From: Megaustenia siamemsis
Lineage: Eukaryota; Mollusca; Gastropoda; Stylommatophora; Ariophantidae
DNA length: 64,000 nt
Direction: 5' to 3'
Assembly: GCA_032433765.1 (NCBI GenBank)
Contig: JAVIAB010000139.1
Location: forward strand, 45,390,190-45,454,189
Below are positions 10,610 through 20,021 of the stretch, piece by piece (the stretch's first letter is position 1; each line of letters starts with the position of its first letter). The position numbers and the translations under genes are program-made. The notes beneath the pieces are model-generated. The model was not told where the DNA came from. It made no database searches and was given only the letters and a program-made list of their open reading frames with translations.

Positions 10610-11034
10610 ACGTGAACTTCCGGTCACAATTTGTGCACAAGCGGCAGGAACCGTTAAAGGTTGTCTTAAACGTGTTCCTTGTTGCAGTTTCCTCATATTC
10701 AAAGTTCGGCTTGTTGCAGGAACTACAGAGTTAGATGCTCTGTGCACACCGTGAGCTGTGCGTTTCATCCGTTTTGATCGAGTTTCGATATTCCGATGAA
10801 TGATGATATCGTATTACTGGGAACAGTTGGCTGTGTTTACTTTCTGTGCGGTTTCGCCATTTGTCTTTTGGCGTGTTCTGAGATTGCTATGAAGGGGCTA
10901 CAGCTACCGTTCTTTCGTTGGAAAATGAGATAGTAATTCGGATAATTCCACTGGCATGGGCGGTTGAGCATTCATGTATTTTAATTCGTTTGCAGTGATA
11001 CCGGGGCCTTCCATAACCATAACCATAACCATAT
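10610..11034 (+). mobile_element. Element D copy 2 with (CCATAA)n tail
   Basis: Plus-strand copy. It shares TGCTCTGTGCACACCGTGAG, GTTTCGATATTCCGAT, TTTCTGTGCGGTTTCGCC and the single 48-bp-type segment (GATAATTCCACTGGCATGGG) with the copy at 15460-15872. It ends at 11011-11034 in CCATAACCATAACCATAACC, a simple-repeat 3' tail typical of retroposed elements. Confidence 0.78.
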
Positions 11035-11738
11035 TCTCACAATTATTGGTCTTGAATTAATTTCTTCTAGCATTTGTTTTGATTCTTTAATATTCTACTA
11101 TTCTACTGTTCTTAGATAATTTTGTCTTCGTGCATTTATTATATTATTTTTCTGCGATAAGTGACCAATTGTAACAGTAAGCTAATGAAGCATGGGGGCG
11201 GGTAACTTAATTGTTACCCGCTTCTCAATAGACAATAGCAGTAACTGATGGTAGCGACCAGCACTAGTTAGGACATAAATTTAAAGTATGGAAAATTCCC
11301 AACCAGAATAACAAAGTGTGCAAATAGAGAGGGCACAGAGTTTAGTAGGGATAGGGACACCCACCGAGGAATTATACTCGGACATAACAAGGACACCCAC
11401 CAAGCTAAGATAGGAAGGTAGAATTTTTCAGGAATATCAAGTTAGGGGATAATAGAAGTTCACATAGGGGATAGTGGTTACACAGAAAGTGGGAAGAGAG
11501 GTAAGGTCCAGAGTTACTGGACGACACTGGACGACACGATGATGAGTTTAGGTCCATGGAAATTTCCACTTCAACTTTTAGGCAACGCATGAAAATAGCA
11601 TGCATTGACCCCATGACTTTGGCCGTCTGATAAATAAGTTGTCATCCAACTATCAGGACAAGTCATGAAGTAATGATTATGTTAAACTCAGGAGGGTTCA
11701 AGAATGACCAGAGGTTATACAGAATTCACGGAGGGAGG
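11035..11738. other. Intergenic with a small hairpin
   Basis: No gene recognised. A 24-bp inverted repeat sits at 11198-11221 (arms GCGGGTAAC and GTTACCCGC, loop TTAATT). Confidence 0.55.
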
Positions 11739-11817
11739 GAGCGATCAAGTAGAGGTTGCTCATAGAGTAATAAACAACTTGTTTATTACTCTATGAGCAA
11801 CCTTTACTTGAATGCTC
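11739..11817. repeat. 79-bp near-perfect palindrome
   Basis: Arms 11739-11777 and 11779-11817 are reverse complements with three mismatches around a single central C at 11778. The inner 32-nt arms (11746-11777 and 11779-11810) differ at one position. The core reads AGGTTGCTCATAGAGTAATA on one arm. No coding frame or known element is associated. Confidence 0.95.
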
Positions 11818-12604
11818 AAGTTGATAGAGAGTAGTGAGTATAGCTATGAAAATATGAACTTTAGTGTTGTGAAAGTGCTTAAGAGTATTTCAAGTTGTTT
11901 CACATTCCTCATGAACGTAAATTGAATAATGTTGTATGCAAGATATGTACTTGGGGCTGATCATATCCATCGGCGATTTCCCTCAGAGAAGTCCCGAATT
12001 AATTAACATTAATTTAAGATAAGTGCATCCACTACAGAACGATCATAGGCCAAGATTAATAATAGAAATCAATAAACTTATTATGATTATATAATAAGAG
12101 AAAAATAGTCTGTCATGATTTATCTGTTGTGATCAACTATAAATGTGATGTACTGTCAAGAGAGTACAAAGATAATATAAAGAATTAACATCACAGCACT
12201 ATAACACAATGACACTTAGCAACAATCGAGAATTTTAAAAAACAACATTCACCACGTTTTAAAAACGCAAATTATAAAATTCCAGGAAAATATTTTTTTA
12301 ATACTTTCTTCACCCGATTTCCAGAGTCAAAAAATTAGTTCGTCAAGCTGAACTTCTGACGTCAGACACTAATTTTAGGATTCAGTAAAAAACTACGATG
12401 TTGCTTGAGAAGACAACTGGGGCGTTTCAAAACAGCAAAAGTCAAGAGTTATTTATTCCCAGCTTTTTGTCTGCCAATTACACCCCTTTAAAAGTCGTGT
12501 GGTGGTCACCTCCGACAGTGCTGTCCGTGGGAGGTGCTTTTGTTATTTGAAGAAAGAAATAAAAAATAAAGAAAGAAAATAAAAGAAGGAAATAAAGAAA
12601 ATAA
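11818..12604. other. AT-rich intergenic sequence
   Basis: No gene recognised. The right end (12545-12620) is purine-rich (GAAA and AAAG repeats) and leads into the G-rich array. Confidence 0.5.
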
Positions 12605-13392
12605 AAGAAAGAAAGAAAGAATTGGTGGGTTGATGAATGAGTGGGTGTGTGAATGATTGGGTGGGTGAATGGGTGGGTGAGTGAATGGGTAGGTGGGTGA
12701 ATGAGTTGGTGGGTGAATGTGTGGGTGGGTGAATGAGTGTGTGGGTGAATGGGTGGATGAATGGGTGGTGGATGAATGGGTGGGTTGATGAATGAGTGGG
12801 TGGTGAATGAGTCTGAATGAGTGAGTGAGTTGTTGGTGGGTTTGGGCAAATGAGCAGGTGGGTGAATGATTGGGTGGGTGTATGGGTGGGTTGGTGAATG
12901 AGTGGGTGGGTGAATGAGTTGGTGGGTGGGTGAATGATTGGGTGGGTGAATGGGTGGGTTTGGTGAACGAGTGGGTGAGTGAATGAGTAAATGAGCGGGA
13001 GGGCGGGTTAGTGGTTTGGTGGGTGGGTGAATGAGTGTATTGGTGGTTAAGTTGGTTTGAGTGAGTGTTTGAGTAGATGGGTGAATGAGTGAGTGAATTG
13101 TTGGTGGGTTTGGGCAAATGAGTGGGTGGGTGAATTAGTAAATGAGCGAGTGGGTAGGTTAGTGGTTTAGTGGGTGAGTGAATGAGTGTGTTGGAGGATA
13201 AATTTTTTTGAGTGATTGGGTGGGTGGGTGAATGATTGAATTGGTGGTGGGTTTGGATGAATGAGTAAATGAGCGGGTGGGTTAGTGGATTAGTGGTTTG
13301 GTGGGTGAGTAAATGAATGTGTTGGTGAGTTGGTTGATTAGAGTCAGTGGGTGAATAGGTTTTGTGTGCGTTATTGATTGAGTAAGTGAGTG
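12605..13392. repeat. G-rich imperfect (GGGT/GAAT)n tetranucleotide array
   Basis: Irregular blocks of GGGTGGGTGAATGAGT type. Longer repeated landmarks such as GTTGTTGGTGGGTTTGGGCA occur at about 12828 and 13097, about 270 bp apart, so there is higher-order duplication. The plus strand contains runs such as GGGTGGGTGAATGGGTGGG that fit a G-quadruplex pattern. Minus-strand open frames of 123 and 203 codons (rich in H, P, S and T) are artefacts of simple repetition. Confidence 0.9.
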
Positions 13393-13541
13393 AATGAGTG
13401 AGTGAGTGAGTGAGTGAGTGAGTGAGTGGGTGAGTGAGTGAGTGAGTGAGTGAGTGAGTGAGTGAGTGAGTGAGTGAGTGAGTGAGTGAGTGAGTGAGTG
13501 AGTGAGTGAGTGAGTGAGTGAGTGAGTGAGTGAGTGAGTGA
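13393..13541. repeat. (GAGT)n microsatellite
   Basis: About 37 tandem GAGT units with one interruption (GTGGGTGAG near 13427). Confidence 0.97.
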
Positions 13542-13548
13542 GTGCTCC

Positions 13549-13685
13549 TTTGTGGCCAAGTGGTTGGTACAGTTACCTGTTAACCATGGGGCACATGATG
13601 AATTCTTAAATGTATCAAATATTTTCTTGCCAACCTCCTTGGCTTAGAGGTTCACCCAGAATCTGAAAATGGGTACCATGTATCT
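13549..13685 (+). mobile_element. SINE-B-like partial copy with tRNA-like head
   Basis: The head reads GTGGCCAAGTGGTTGGTAC followed by CTGTTAACC, resembling the D-arm and anticodon region of a tRNA (Asn-like). It is followed by the SINE-A/B core GAGGTTCACCCAGAATCTGA and GGGTACCATG. The 3' part of the SINE is absent. Another SINE follows immediately. Confidence 0.6.
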
Positions 13686-13699
13686 TGTCTGAGTAGGGT

Positions 13700-14205
13700 T
13701 GGGGTGGGAGCCCGTGTGGTTTAGATGTAAAATGTCGGCCTTTGGTTCGGATTCGATTCCCACCGCAAACGGTGGAATTTTTTTTTTTTTTTTAAATCGA
13801 ATCCGTGGCTATACCCTCCTCTGGTCTCTGAGCAGTGAGATCCAATATCTCGTCCTCTTTGATAACCGTGAAAAAAAACAGGAGGTGCACTCTGCGCATG
13901 TTAAAGAAATCTTGGTAGTTGGAAATCGAGAGAATAAGTCAAATATGGTAGCTGTCCGGGAAAATAATGGCAAAAAAATCTACCTAAAACGATAAAACTC
14001 CCGATGATAAAACTCTCGATGATAAAAATTTGAGACTACCTCTGAAGTCGGAGAATATCTGCCTCTCAGACGGGAGACACCTGAGCACAAGGGCTGTCGG
14101 TGTGAAATAAAAATGCTGGAATGGGTGATGTTCACGCAAAATTCAGTCACTCTGAACTTTACTAGCGCTATAAAGCTGGCGAACGCAAACAAACATGTAT
14201 CTTCT
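13700..14205 (+). mobile_element. SINE-C (subtype 2), near full length
   Basis: The tRNA-like head has an A-box-like TGGTTTAGATG and a B-box-like GGATTCGATTCCC (about 13715-13765). A poly-T stretch, a conserved CATGTTAAAGAA segment and a 3' portion with CTCTCGATGATAAAAAT and CTGGCGAACGCAAAC follow. The same 3' portion is found at 42690-42850 (minus) and 54395-54560 (plus). It encodes no protein; the 98-codon frame over it is incidental. Confidence 0.72.
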
Positions 14206-14278
14206 CTTAGAAATTAGAGCGGCTTGGTGTTGTACTAGCCACATCATTAATAAATGTGTCGATAGGCTCGGAGAATTT

Positions 14279-14313
14279 TACGCGCGCGCGCACACACACA
14301 CACACACACACAT
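14279..14313. repeat. (CG)n(CA)n microsatellite
   Basis: Short alternating CG run followed by about ten CA units. It has Z-DNA-forming composition. Confidence 0.9.
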
Positions 14314-14439
14314 ATACGTAAAACAATAATGAGGTGATCATGACAGTAACGCGCTGGCTTGCCGACACAGTGAACTTGGTTTCAAACGCAACTCTTCAGT
14401 CGTACCACATAAAAAAGTGACTGAGTACCTGATACACTT

Positions 14440-14870
14440 CATCTTCTACATAGTTCACTCATTATTTGTGCGTGGATGCGTTGTGTCGCCATTTTACTGG
14501 AAGCCACGATATATACGCCTTTCGGTCCGGCACATATCCGTCTTCGGCTTCCGCAGATTTTTTAATTTTATTGTTACCCAATCAGCGACCATTTTTGAAC
14601 TACTTTTTCGACTTTAAATGCCAATGATTCTTTAACGTGCACACGGGATCTCTTCTTTTTAGTCGATATTCGAGAAAGTGAGACTTCGAATCTCACTACC
14701 CAGAGACCAGAGGCGTGTAAAGCCACGGAGAAACAACAGACCCGAAGTGTAATATATACAACACCTTTAGCGGGATTCTGAACCGAGATTTTGTAATTGG
14801 TGGACGTCTTATCTCTAGACCTCCCAGTTCCCACGCTAAATCAGTGAATTGAGGACAAGTTATGACAACG
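14440..14870 (-). mobile_element. SINE-C (subtype 1), minus strand
   Basis: Read on the minus strand it starts with a head GGGAGGTCTAGAGATAAGAC, then GGTTCAGAATCCCGC as the B-box region. Next comes TCTGGTCTCTGGGTAGTGAG, the conserved GTGCACGTTAAAGAA core and a GGACCGAAAGGCG 3' segment. It matches the copy at 60248-60660. Confidence 0.75.
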
Positions 14871-14985
14871 AGGAAGGGCACCTCTCCCTCACCTCTAAAA
14901 GTGGTGGTCTAGTAAGGATAAATAATTTGTCACTCCCTTAGAGCATTATAAACGTTGTTTTGTGAGGCAAAAATTAGATTTGATA
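14871..14985. other. Short unassigned spacer
   Basis: No feature recognised between SINE-C and the GAT-rich repeat. Confidence 0.4.
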
Positions 14986-15175
14986 ACTATGATGATGATG
15001 AGAAGGATAGAGATATAATAATGAGGAGGATGATGAGGAGAATTATGAGGAGGAGGATAAGTTGAAGGATTATGATGATGATGCTGATGATGATGGTGAT
15101 GATGATGACGATGATGATAATGATGAACATAAACATAATAATAATGATGGTAATAACGTTAATAATAACGATAAC
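14986..15175. repeat. (GAT)n / (GAG)n / (AAT)n trinucleotide-rich repeat
   Basis: Imperfect GAT, GAG and AAT repeats. The Asp- and Asn-rich plus frame and Ile-rich minus frame are simple-repeat artefacts. The block may be an orphan retrotransposon 3' tail, but no RT sequence was seen directly upstream. Confidence 0.85.
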
Positions 15176-15459
15176 AAAATTAGACATGTGACGTGGTCAT
15201 TCATAACTACAGCATCAGGACTTCCGTTTTCAAGATGGCGTGGTCATCTTTGCGTCAACGTTCACTGTTACGTTTTTTTGCTGGTAAGATGGTTAGTTCT
15301 ATCTTTCCAATGCAGATAAGTCTATAGATAGGAAGTTCCACTGTTAGGATATTCGCCGGTGAAACGTATTACGTGCATGTGATCTGAAATCCTCTACAGT
15401 GTGCACAATAGTGTGTTTTGTGTTGATTGCAATATACGTAGTCATTAGAATACCGGTCA
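15176..15459. other. Unassigned, may include the 5' part of element D
   Basis: No gene recognised. The start of element D copy 3 is not sharply defined here. Confidence 0.4.
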
Positions 15460-15872
15460 GTGTGGTGGATAGACGGCAAGAACAATTGAGGCTCAGTCTT
15501 GAAAATGTTCCTTCTTGCAGTTTCCTCATATTTCAAGTCCGGCTTCCTACTGGAGCAACTGAGTTTAGTGCTCTGTGCACACCGTGAGCTGTGTATTTCA
15601 TCCGGATTGTGTTTCGATATTCCGATTGCTTACGATGAATGATGGTATCGTTTGACGGGAAACAGATGGCTGTGTTCACTTTCTGTGCGGTTTCGCCTTA
15701 TGTCTGTTGGCGTGTACTGAGACTGCTGTGATGAGAACTGCAGCTACCTTTCTTTGTTTGGGAGATGATATATAAATTCGGATGATTCCACTGGCACGGG
15801 CGGTTCAGCAACTACGGATTTTAATTCGTTTGCAGTGATACCGGGACCTTCCATAACCATAACCATACAGCT
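15460..15872 (+). mobile_element. Element D copy 3 with (CCATAA)n tail
   Basis: Plus-strand copy alignable with 10619-11034 from CCGGTCA onward. It holds one 48-bp-type segment (about 15780-15830: GATGATTCCACTGGCACGGG) and a CCATAACCATAACCATA tail at 15851-15867. Confidence 0.78.
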
Positions 15873-16150
15873 ATCATTCTTAGACTAGCATAACGAGTAA
15901 CTGAGATCAAAAGGTAACCGAACTGAGACCGGGTCCCACTCACCTGAACTTTGCATGTTTGCCACCAAGCGCTTCTTAATTGATTTGATGTCTCATTAAA
16001 GTCAAGGCAGTTATTACCACATTCTGTCCATTGTGTGCACGCACTGGACAGAGATGTTATCTTGTGTCAGTACAAACTGAAAATAGATTAATGTGAACTG
16101 CAAAAGAAGAAAATATGTACCGTAGAACCTTTGACAGTATGTATATCAGG
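15873..16150. other. Intergenic, no feature recognised
   Basis: Nothing recognised apart from ordinary AT-rich sequence. Confidence 0.4.
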
Positions 16151-16151
16151 G

Positions 16152-16234
16152 CAGAGAGAGCGAAAGAAAGATATAAATTGTCCTCCATGACAGTCAACCT
16201 TCGATGCGGAGACAGCGAAACATGATGATAGTGA
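16152..16234 (+). pseudogene. RTE-1 extreme 3' end
   Basis: A short relic reading SSMTVNLRCGD before stop codons, followed by GATGATAG. It matches the last ~25 codons of RTE-1 (SMVANLRCGDGTQ). Only the terminus survives. Confidence 0.65.
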
Positions 16235-16540
16235 CGCACGCTGTTTCTTTTATTCAATTAAAACCATCATCTCTATCCTCATCATTTCCTTCTTGTTCTT
16301 CACCTCCTTCCCGCCTCCCTTTTGTCATGACAGAGTCCCCTTTGAATCTAGATCGAAGATCTTCATTATAACTAAAATCATTTTTGTAAATGCCCACTCG
16401 TCTACAGAGTAACCACGAGCACTATCAACCACACATATATTGTACCGAAAACATTCCAAAATGAGAGACATTTTACTTGGCCTTTATTTGATAGCTTAGT
16501 CTAGCAGGCCGGATGTTGTCAAACCTAAAATCCTTCTTCC
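16235..16540. other. Intergenic, no feature recognised
   Basis: T/C-rich and AT-rich sequence without a recognised element. Confidence 0.4.
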
Positions 16541-17045
16541 TCTTCTTCTTTCCTTCCTCATTTCCTTTTCAGCGTCGAGCGGAGATATAATTTGCAGTTT
16601 GTTTTTTTTTAGCTCTTATTTTTCCCTCTGATACTGTTGTGTTTCCTAGTGTTTCTAATATTCCGTCAATCCATCTTTTTCGTGGTCGACCCTAGGGTCT
16701 GGAGGTTCTCGCAACATTTTTTGTAGACTGGATATGTTGTGTTCTGGTCTTTCTGCCTTATCACGTGGCCAAACCATTTTATTTGTTGTTTCTTTAAATA
16801 TTCTGTGGCCGGGATTATTCCTAGCTTTCCTCTCAATTCTTCATATTTAATCTTATCTCCCAAGTTGTTTCCTGTCATTCGTCTAACACATTTCATCTCA
16901 GTGGGGATTATTTTCTTATTATTCTTGCATCTAGGGTCCACGACTTGCCTTGATAGTACAACGTTGGGATGAAGATTGTATTGTAGAGTACCCGTTTTGC
17001 TTCTCGAGTTACCTCCTTTTTGGACAATAGTGGTGATAGCTAGCT
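16541..17045 (-). pseudogene. RT-2 family 3' end, minus strand
   Basis: Minus-strand frame 16941-16666 reads MKCVRRMTGNNLGDKIK, LGIIPATEYLKKQQIKWFGH and VIRQKD, followed by the family's terminal segment over 16541-16660. It aligns with the longer copy at 17876-18672. A (GAAGAAG)-type 3' tail lies at about 16531-16560. Degenerate, with no RT core. Confidence 0.8.
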
Positions 17046-17529
17046 GTCCAATGATTTGACAAGCTTTGTTGCACCTTGAGTCTTATATTAATCCATGGAA
17101 AGTCGAGCAAAGAACTTTCATCATTGAGTGTCGTCTCCGCATCGAAGGTTGGCTGCCATGGATCGCATTCCCCTCTGTCTCTTGCTTTGAAAGGTGCAGG
17201 TTGTTATAGATTGACTTGTCCATCTTTTGATGTTACTCATCCATGTTGGACTTGGTCTCCATCTGCCTCTTTTACCTTATTTTTTTCTCTTCCAAGATTA
17301 CTTTTAGTAGGCTGCTGTGTCTATTAACACGGCCCAAAAATATCATTTGTCTTGTTTGAATTGTGTTTAGTAGTTCTCTTTTCACTTTTAGTTGATTAAA
17401 AACGTCATCGTTTGTTTTCTTTTCATTCCATCTAATTCTTACAATAGTTCTATAAATCCACATTTCAAAGGATTCACTTTTCTTTTGTTTTCTTGTCTGT
17501 TGCCCATGTTTCTGCACAATACAAAAATA

Positions 17530-17861
17530 AAGGTAAAGGTGAAGTACGAGAATTGAATTGGCGTCTTAGCACGTAAGTTTTCACCCATATGTGCTCGACC
17601 ACCTATCCAGAAGTGTTCAGAGACTTCTGGATAGTGTCGCTTCAAGCATCGAAACTCACGATACGAGGCGGCATTCCACACCTTCTCAGAGTACTATAAC
17701 CTGGTACCCATTTCTGCCAGCGGCTGGGTCGACCGCGGGGGTATTTTTTTTTCCAACCACGAGTACAACTCACACTGCTTCCAGCGGAAATGGAACACGG
17801 GTTGTCCGAACGTCGGTAACCGAGTCGGGTGGTTTTCCCATCTAAGCTACCGAGACCTCCC
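17530..17861 (-). mobile_element. SINE-B-like element inserted in the RTE-1 copy
   Basis: On the minus strand the head reads GGGAGGTCTCGGTAGCTTAG, the middle holds the SINE-A/B core (CGACCCAGCCGCTGGCAGAA and GGGTACCA), and the end is CTTCACCTTTACCTTTA. Flanks CAATACAAAAATA (17517-17529) and CAATACAGGAAAT (17862-17874) look like a diverged target-site duplication of RTE-1 sequence. A small inverted repeat (TATCCAGAAGT / ACTTCTGGATA) lies at about 17605-17635. Confidence 0.68.
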
Positions 17862-17875
17862 CAATACAGGAAATT

Positions 17876-18672
17876 TCTTCTTCTTCTCCTTCTACTATCC
17901 TTCCTCCTATGTCGTTGGCGTCGAGGGGAGATACAATCTGCGATTCTTTGCTCTTCTGTTGGCCTCTTCTGATGTTATTCCTCCTAGTGACTCTAGTATT
18001 TCCTTTATCCATCTCTTTCTCGGTCTTCCTCTTAATCTCGCGTTTTCGTAGCGTTTATTTAAGGCTCTTTGATTCATTGTTAGTTCTTTTTGTCTTGTTA
18101 TGTGGCCGAACCAATTTATCTGTTGTTTCTTTATGTATTCGATGGCTGGTTCAATTTCGAGTTTCTTCCTCAGGTCGGTGTTTCTTACTCTGTCCCTTAA
18201 GCTGTTTCCTGTCATTCTTCTGACACATTTCATTTCGGTGGTCGTTATCTTTCTTATTGTTCTAGAGTCCAGCGTCCAATTCTGGCACTGATAGCACAGA
18301 GTTGGTAGAAAAATGTATTCGTATATTGCCCTTTTTGCTTCCGTAGTTATTGCTTTGTTTTTCAATAGTGTTGATACTTGACCTATAACTTGGCATGCTT
18401 TGTTACCCCTTATATCTATATCTGTCTCTTGATTATTGTCTTGTGTTAACGTGCTACCCAGATATTTAAAATTGTCTACTTGCTTCAAAGTCATATTATC
18501 TATTATGATGTTTAGTTTTTCTTTCTTTCTTTCTCGCTATTGCCATTACTTCGGTTTTGTTTATGTTGATCTTCATGTTGTATTGTTTACAAGTGTTGTT
18601 TAGCCTGTTGATATGTTCTTGCAGGTCCTCAGTTGTTTCATGTATCAGAACTTGGTCGTCTGCAAATTTGAG
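17876..18672 (-). pseudogene. RT-2 family fragment inserted in the RTE-1 copy
   Basis: The minus-strand product starts at the RT palm motif C region (KFADDQVL, an F-A-D-D box at about 18672-18650). It continues through a broken linker to a 195-codon frame (18494-17907) with NFKYLGSTLTQD, RRMTGNSLRDRV, INWFGHITRQKE, RPRKRWIKEILESL and EEANRRAKNRRLYLPS. It ends in a GAAGAAGAAGAA tail near 17879-17892. This is the best RT-2 copy and names the family. It lacks the fingers and upstream palm, so it is 5'-truncated. Confidence 0.82.
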
Positions 18673-18850
18673 AAGATATATTTAGTTTTAGCCTTGAAGT
18701 TTTGATGTTAGTATATTTTTCATGGCATTACAAAATGTTTTTGACATTTCTATTATTTTGTTTATTATACTTTTACATTTTCCTTCACTTGCTATAGTAT
18801 GTCCAAGGTAGTTGAAGTTCTGAACTGTCTCCTTTATAGAACATTTATTT

Positions 18851-18961
18851 CTAAAGAACTATATCTCGTACATTAAAAAAACAAAACATATATAGAAAAT
18901 CTTGATAGAAACTACCGCTAACCGGAAAGGCTTCAAGAAACAGCTGGATATAATAGACTAG
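18851..18961. other. Short spacer before JK-1
   Basis: No distinct feature. It may include the start of JK-1, whose open frame begins after a TAG at 18959-18961. Confidence 0.4.
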
Positions 18962-19738
18962 AATGCGGAGGGCATATACCACAAAAAACAAGCTCTAACC
19001 ATCAGACCAGCAGAGCAGGAGATAGACGTTGCCTGCATTCAGGAAACCCATCTTAATCCTCAGCACAGATTTATGATCAGGGGCTACCAAACATTTAGAC
19101 AAGACAGGGAAGGTCACAAGGGTGGAATTCTTATACTTATTAAAAACTCCATCCCAGCAAAACTGATAGATGTAGTCACAAACGGAGAGGCAGAGATCAT
19201 TGGTACAGACATATACATTAACTCCGCTAGTAGAATGATATTCAATATATACTGTCCAAATGACAAATTACTGAAGCTGGAGTCAATGGAAATAACGCCA
19301 TCAAAGTGTCTGGTAGTAGGAGACTTTAACAGGGAATCTGAAAGATGGAGATATAAGGAGTCCAATGTTCGAGGTGAAGAAGTGGAAGAATGGGAAATAG
19401 ACAACAACCTATTCCTCATAAACTCTAGGGAGGACCCCCCACCTTCTACTCAAGAAGATGGAAAACAACTTCCACTCCCGACCTAGCATTTGCAACTGGA
19501 GACATATCTATCAAAATAACGAGTAAAGTGCTGAACCAACTTGGAGATAGTGACCATAGACCAGTCACACTTTCAGTGGCTCTTGCTCACAAACAGAAGT
19601 TGCAAATACCTCTTCCCCTCTGGAACTATAAGAGAGCAGATTGGGCAAAGTTTGCAAGGCTCACTGATGCATATACTGCGCCTATCAACACCCACGAAAA
19701 AATAGGTCAATAATATGATAGGGCAGTTAACAAATGGC

Positions 19739-19751
19739 ATCCTGAGAGCTG
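19739..19751 (+). repeat. Target-site duplication of SINE-A copy 1, left
   Basis: ATCCTGAGAGCTG is repeated exactly at 20009-20021. Confidence 0.92.
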
Positions 19752-20008
19752 GGAGCCGCGATAGCTCAGTGGTTAGTGAACTGGACTACAAAGGACAAGG
19801 GGTAGGGTTCGATCCCAACCGACGGGCCGGTTCACCCAGCCTTTAACGGGTACCTGATTTTTTTTCAGGGAAAGTGAAGCAACATGGGCGTAATACCGAC
19901 CACATTACCCCAAAAATCATGTGCCGAAGGTCTGTAAAATGTATGGTCACTAACACCATATTCCCTATACGCCACTTGGCGTGACGGGGGTACTTTACTT
20001 TTTACTTT
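19752..20008 (+). mobile_element. SINE-A copy 1, inserted in JK-1
   Basis: A 257-bp SINE. The tRNA-like head GGAGCCGCGATAGCTCAGTGG has an A-box, and GGGTTCGATCCC is the B-box. The core is GGTTCACCCAGC and GGGTACC; the 3' end is ACGCCACTTGGCGTGACGGG then TACTTTACTTTTTACTTT. It is flanked by a 13-bp direct repeat ATCCTGAGAGCTG (19739-19751 and 20009-20021), which is JK-1 coding sequence. This is the cleanest reference copy in the window. Confidence 0.93.
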
Positions 20009-20021
20009 ATCCTGAGAGCTG
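20009..20021 (+). repeat. Target-site duplication of SINE-A copy 1, right
   Basis: ATCCTGAGAGCTG is identical to 19739-19751. JK-1 coding sequence (AAKESIPRGERRNYK) resumes here. Confidence 0.92.

Larger units (their letters stand above)
17105..18850 (-). pseudogene. RTE-1 copy split by two later insertions
   Basis: On the minus strand RTE-1 runs from 18850 (ETVQNFNYLGHTIASEGKC) to about 18673 (KNILTSK then a TCTTCTCAA segment). A few bases of RTE-1 reappear at 17862-17876, and it resumes at 17529-17105 (LYCAETW-like, FEMWIY, KVKRELLNTIQTRQ, FLGRVNRHSSLLKVIL), ending at the GACACTCAATGATG 3' terminus. The pieces are collinear in the element and abut in coordinates. The gaps are filled by an RT-2 fragment and a SINE. 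Stops and frameshifts are frequent. Confidence 0.82.

Noticed and set aside
12478..13559. His/Pro/Thr/Ser-rich minus-strand frames
   Set aside because: Simple-sequence translation of GGGT/GAAT and GAGT repeats.
13560..13620. tRNA-Asn gene
   Set aside because: Only the D-arm and anticodon region resemble tRNA; the T-arm and acceptor are missing and SINE core follows.
14986..15187. Asp/Asn-rich or Ile-rich peptide genes
   Set aside because: Translation of GAT/AAT simple repeats.
19757..19830. Intact tRNA gene
   Set aside because: It has A- and B-boxes, but the cloverleaf is incomplete and the sequence continues into a SINE body with target-site duplications.
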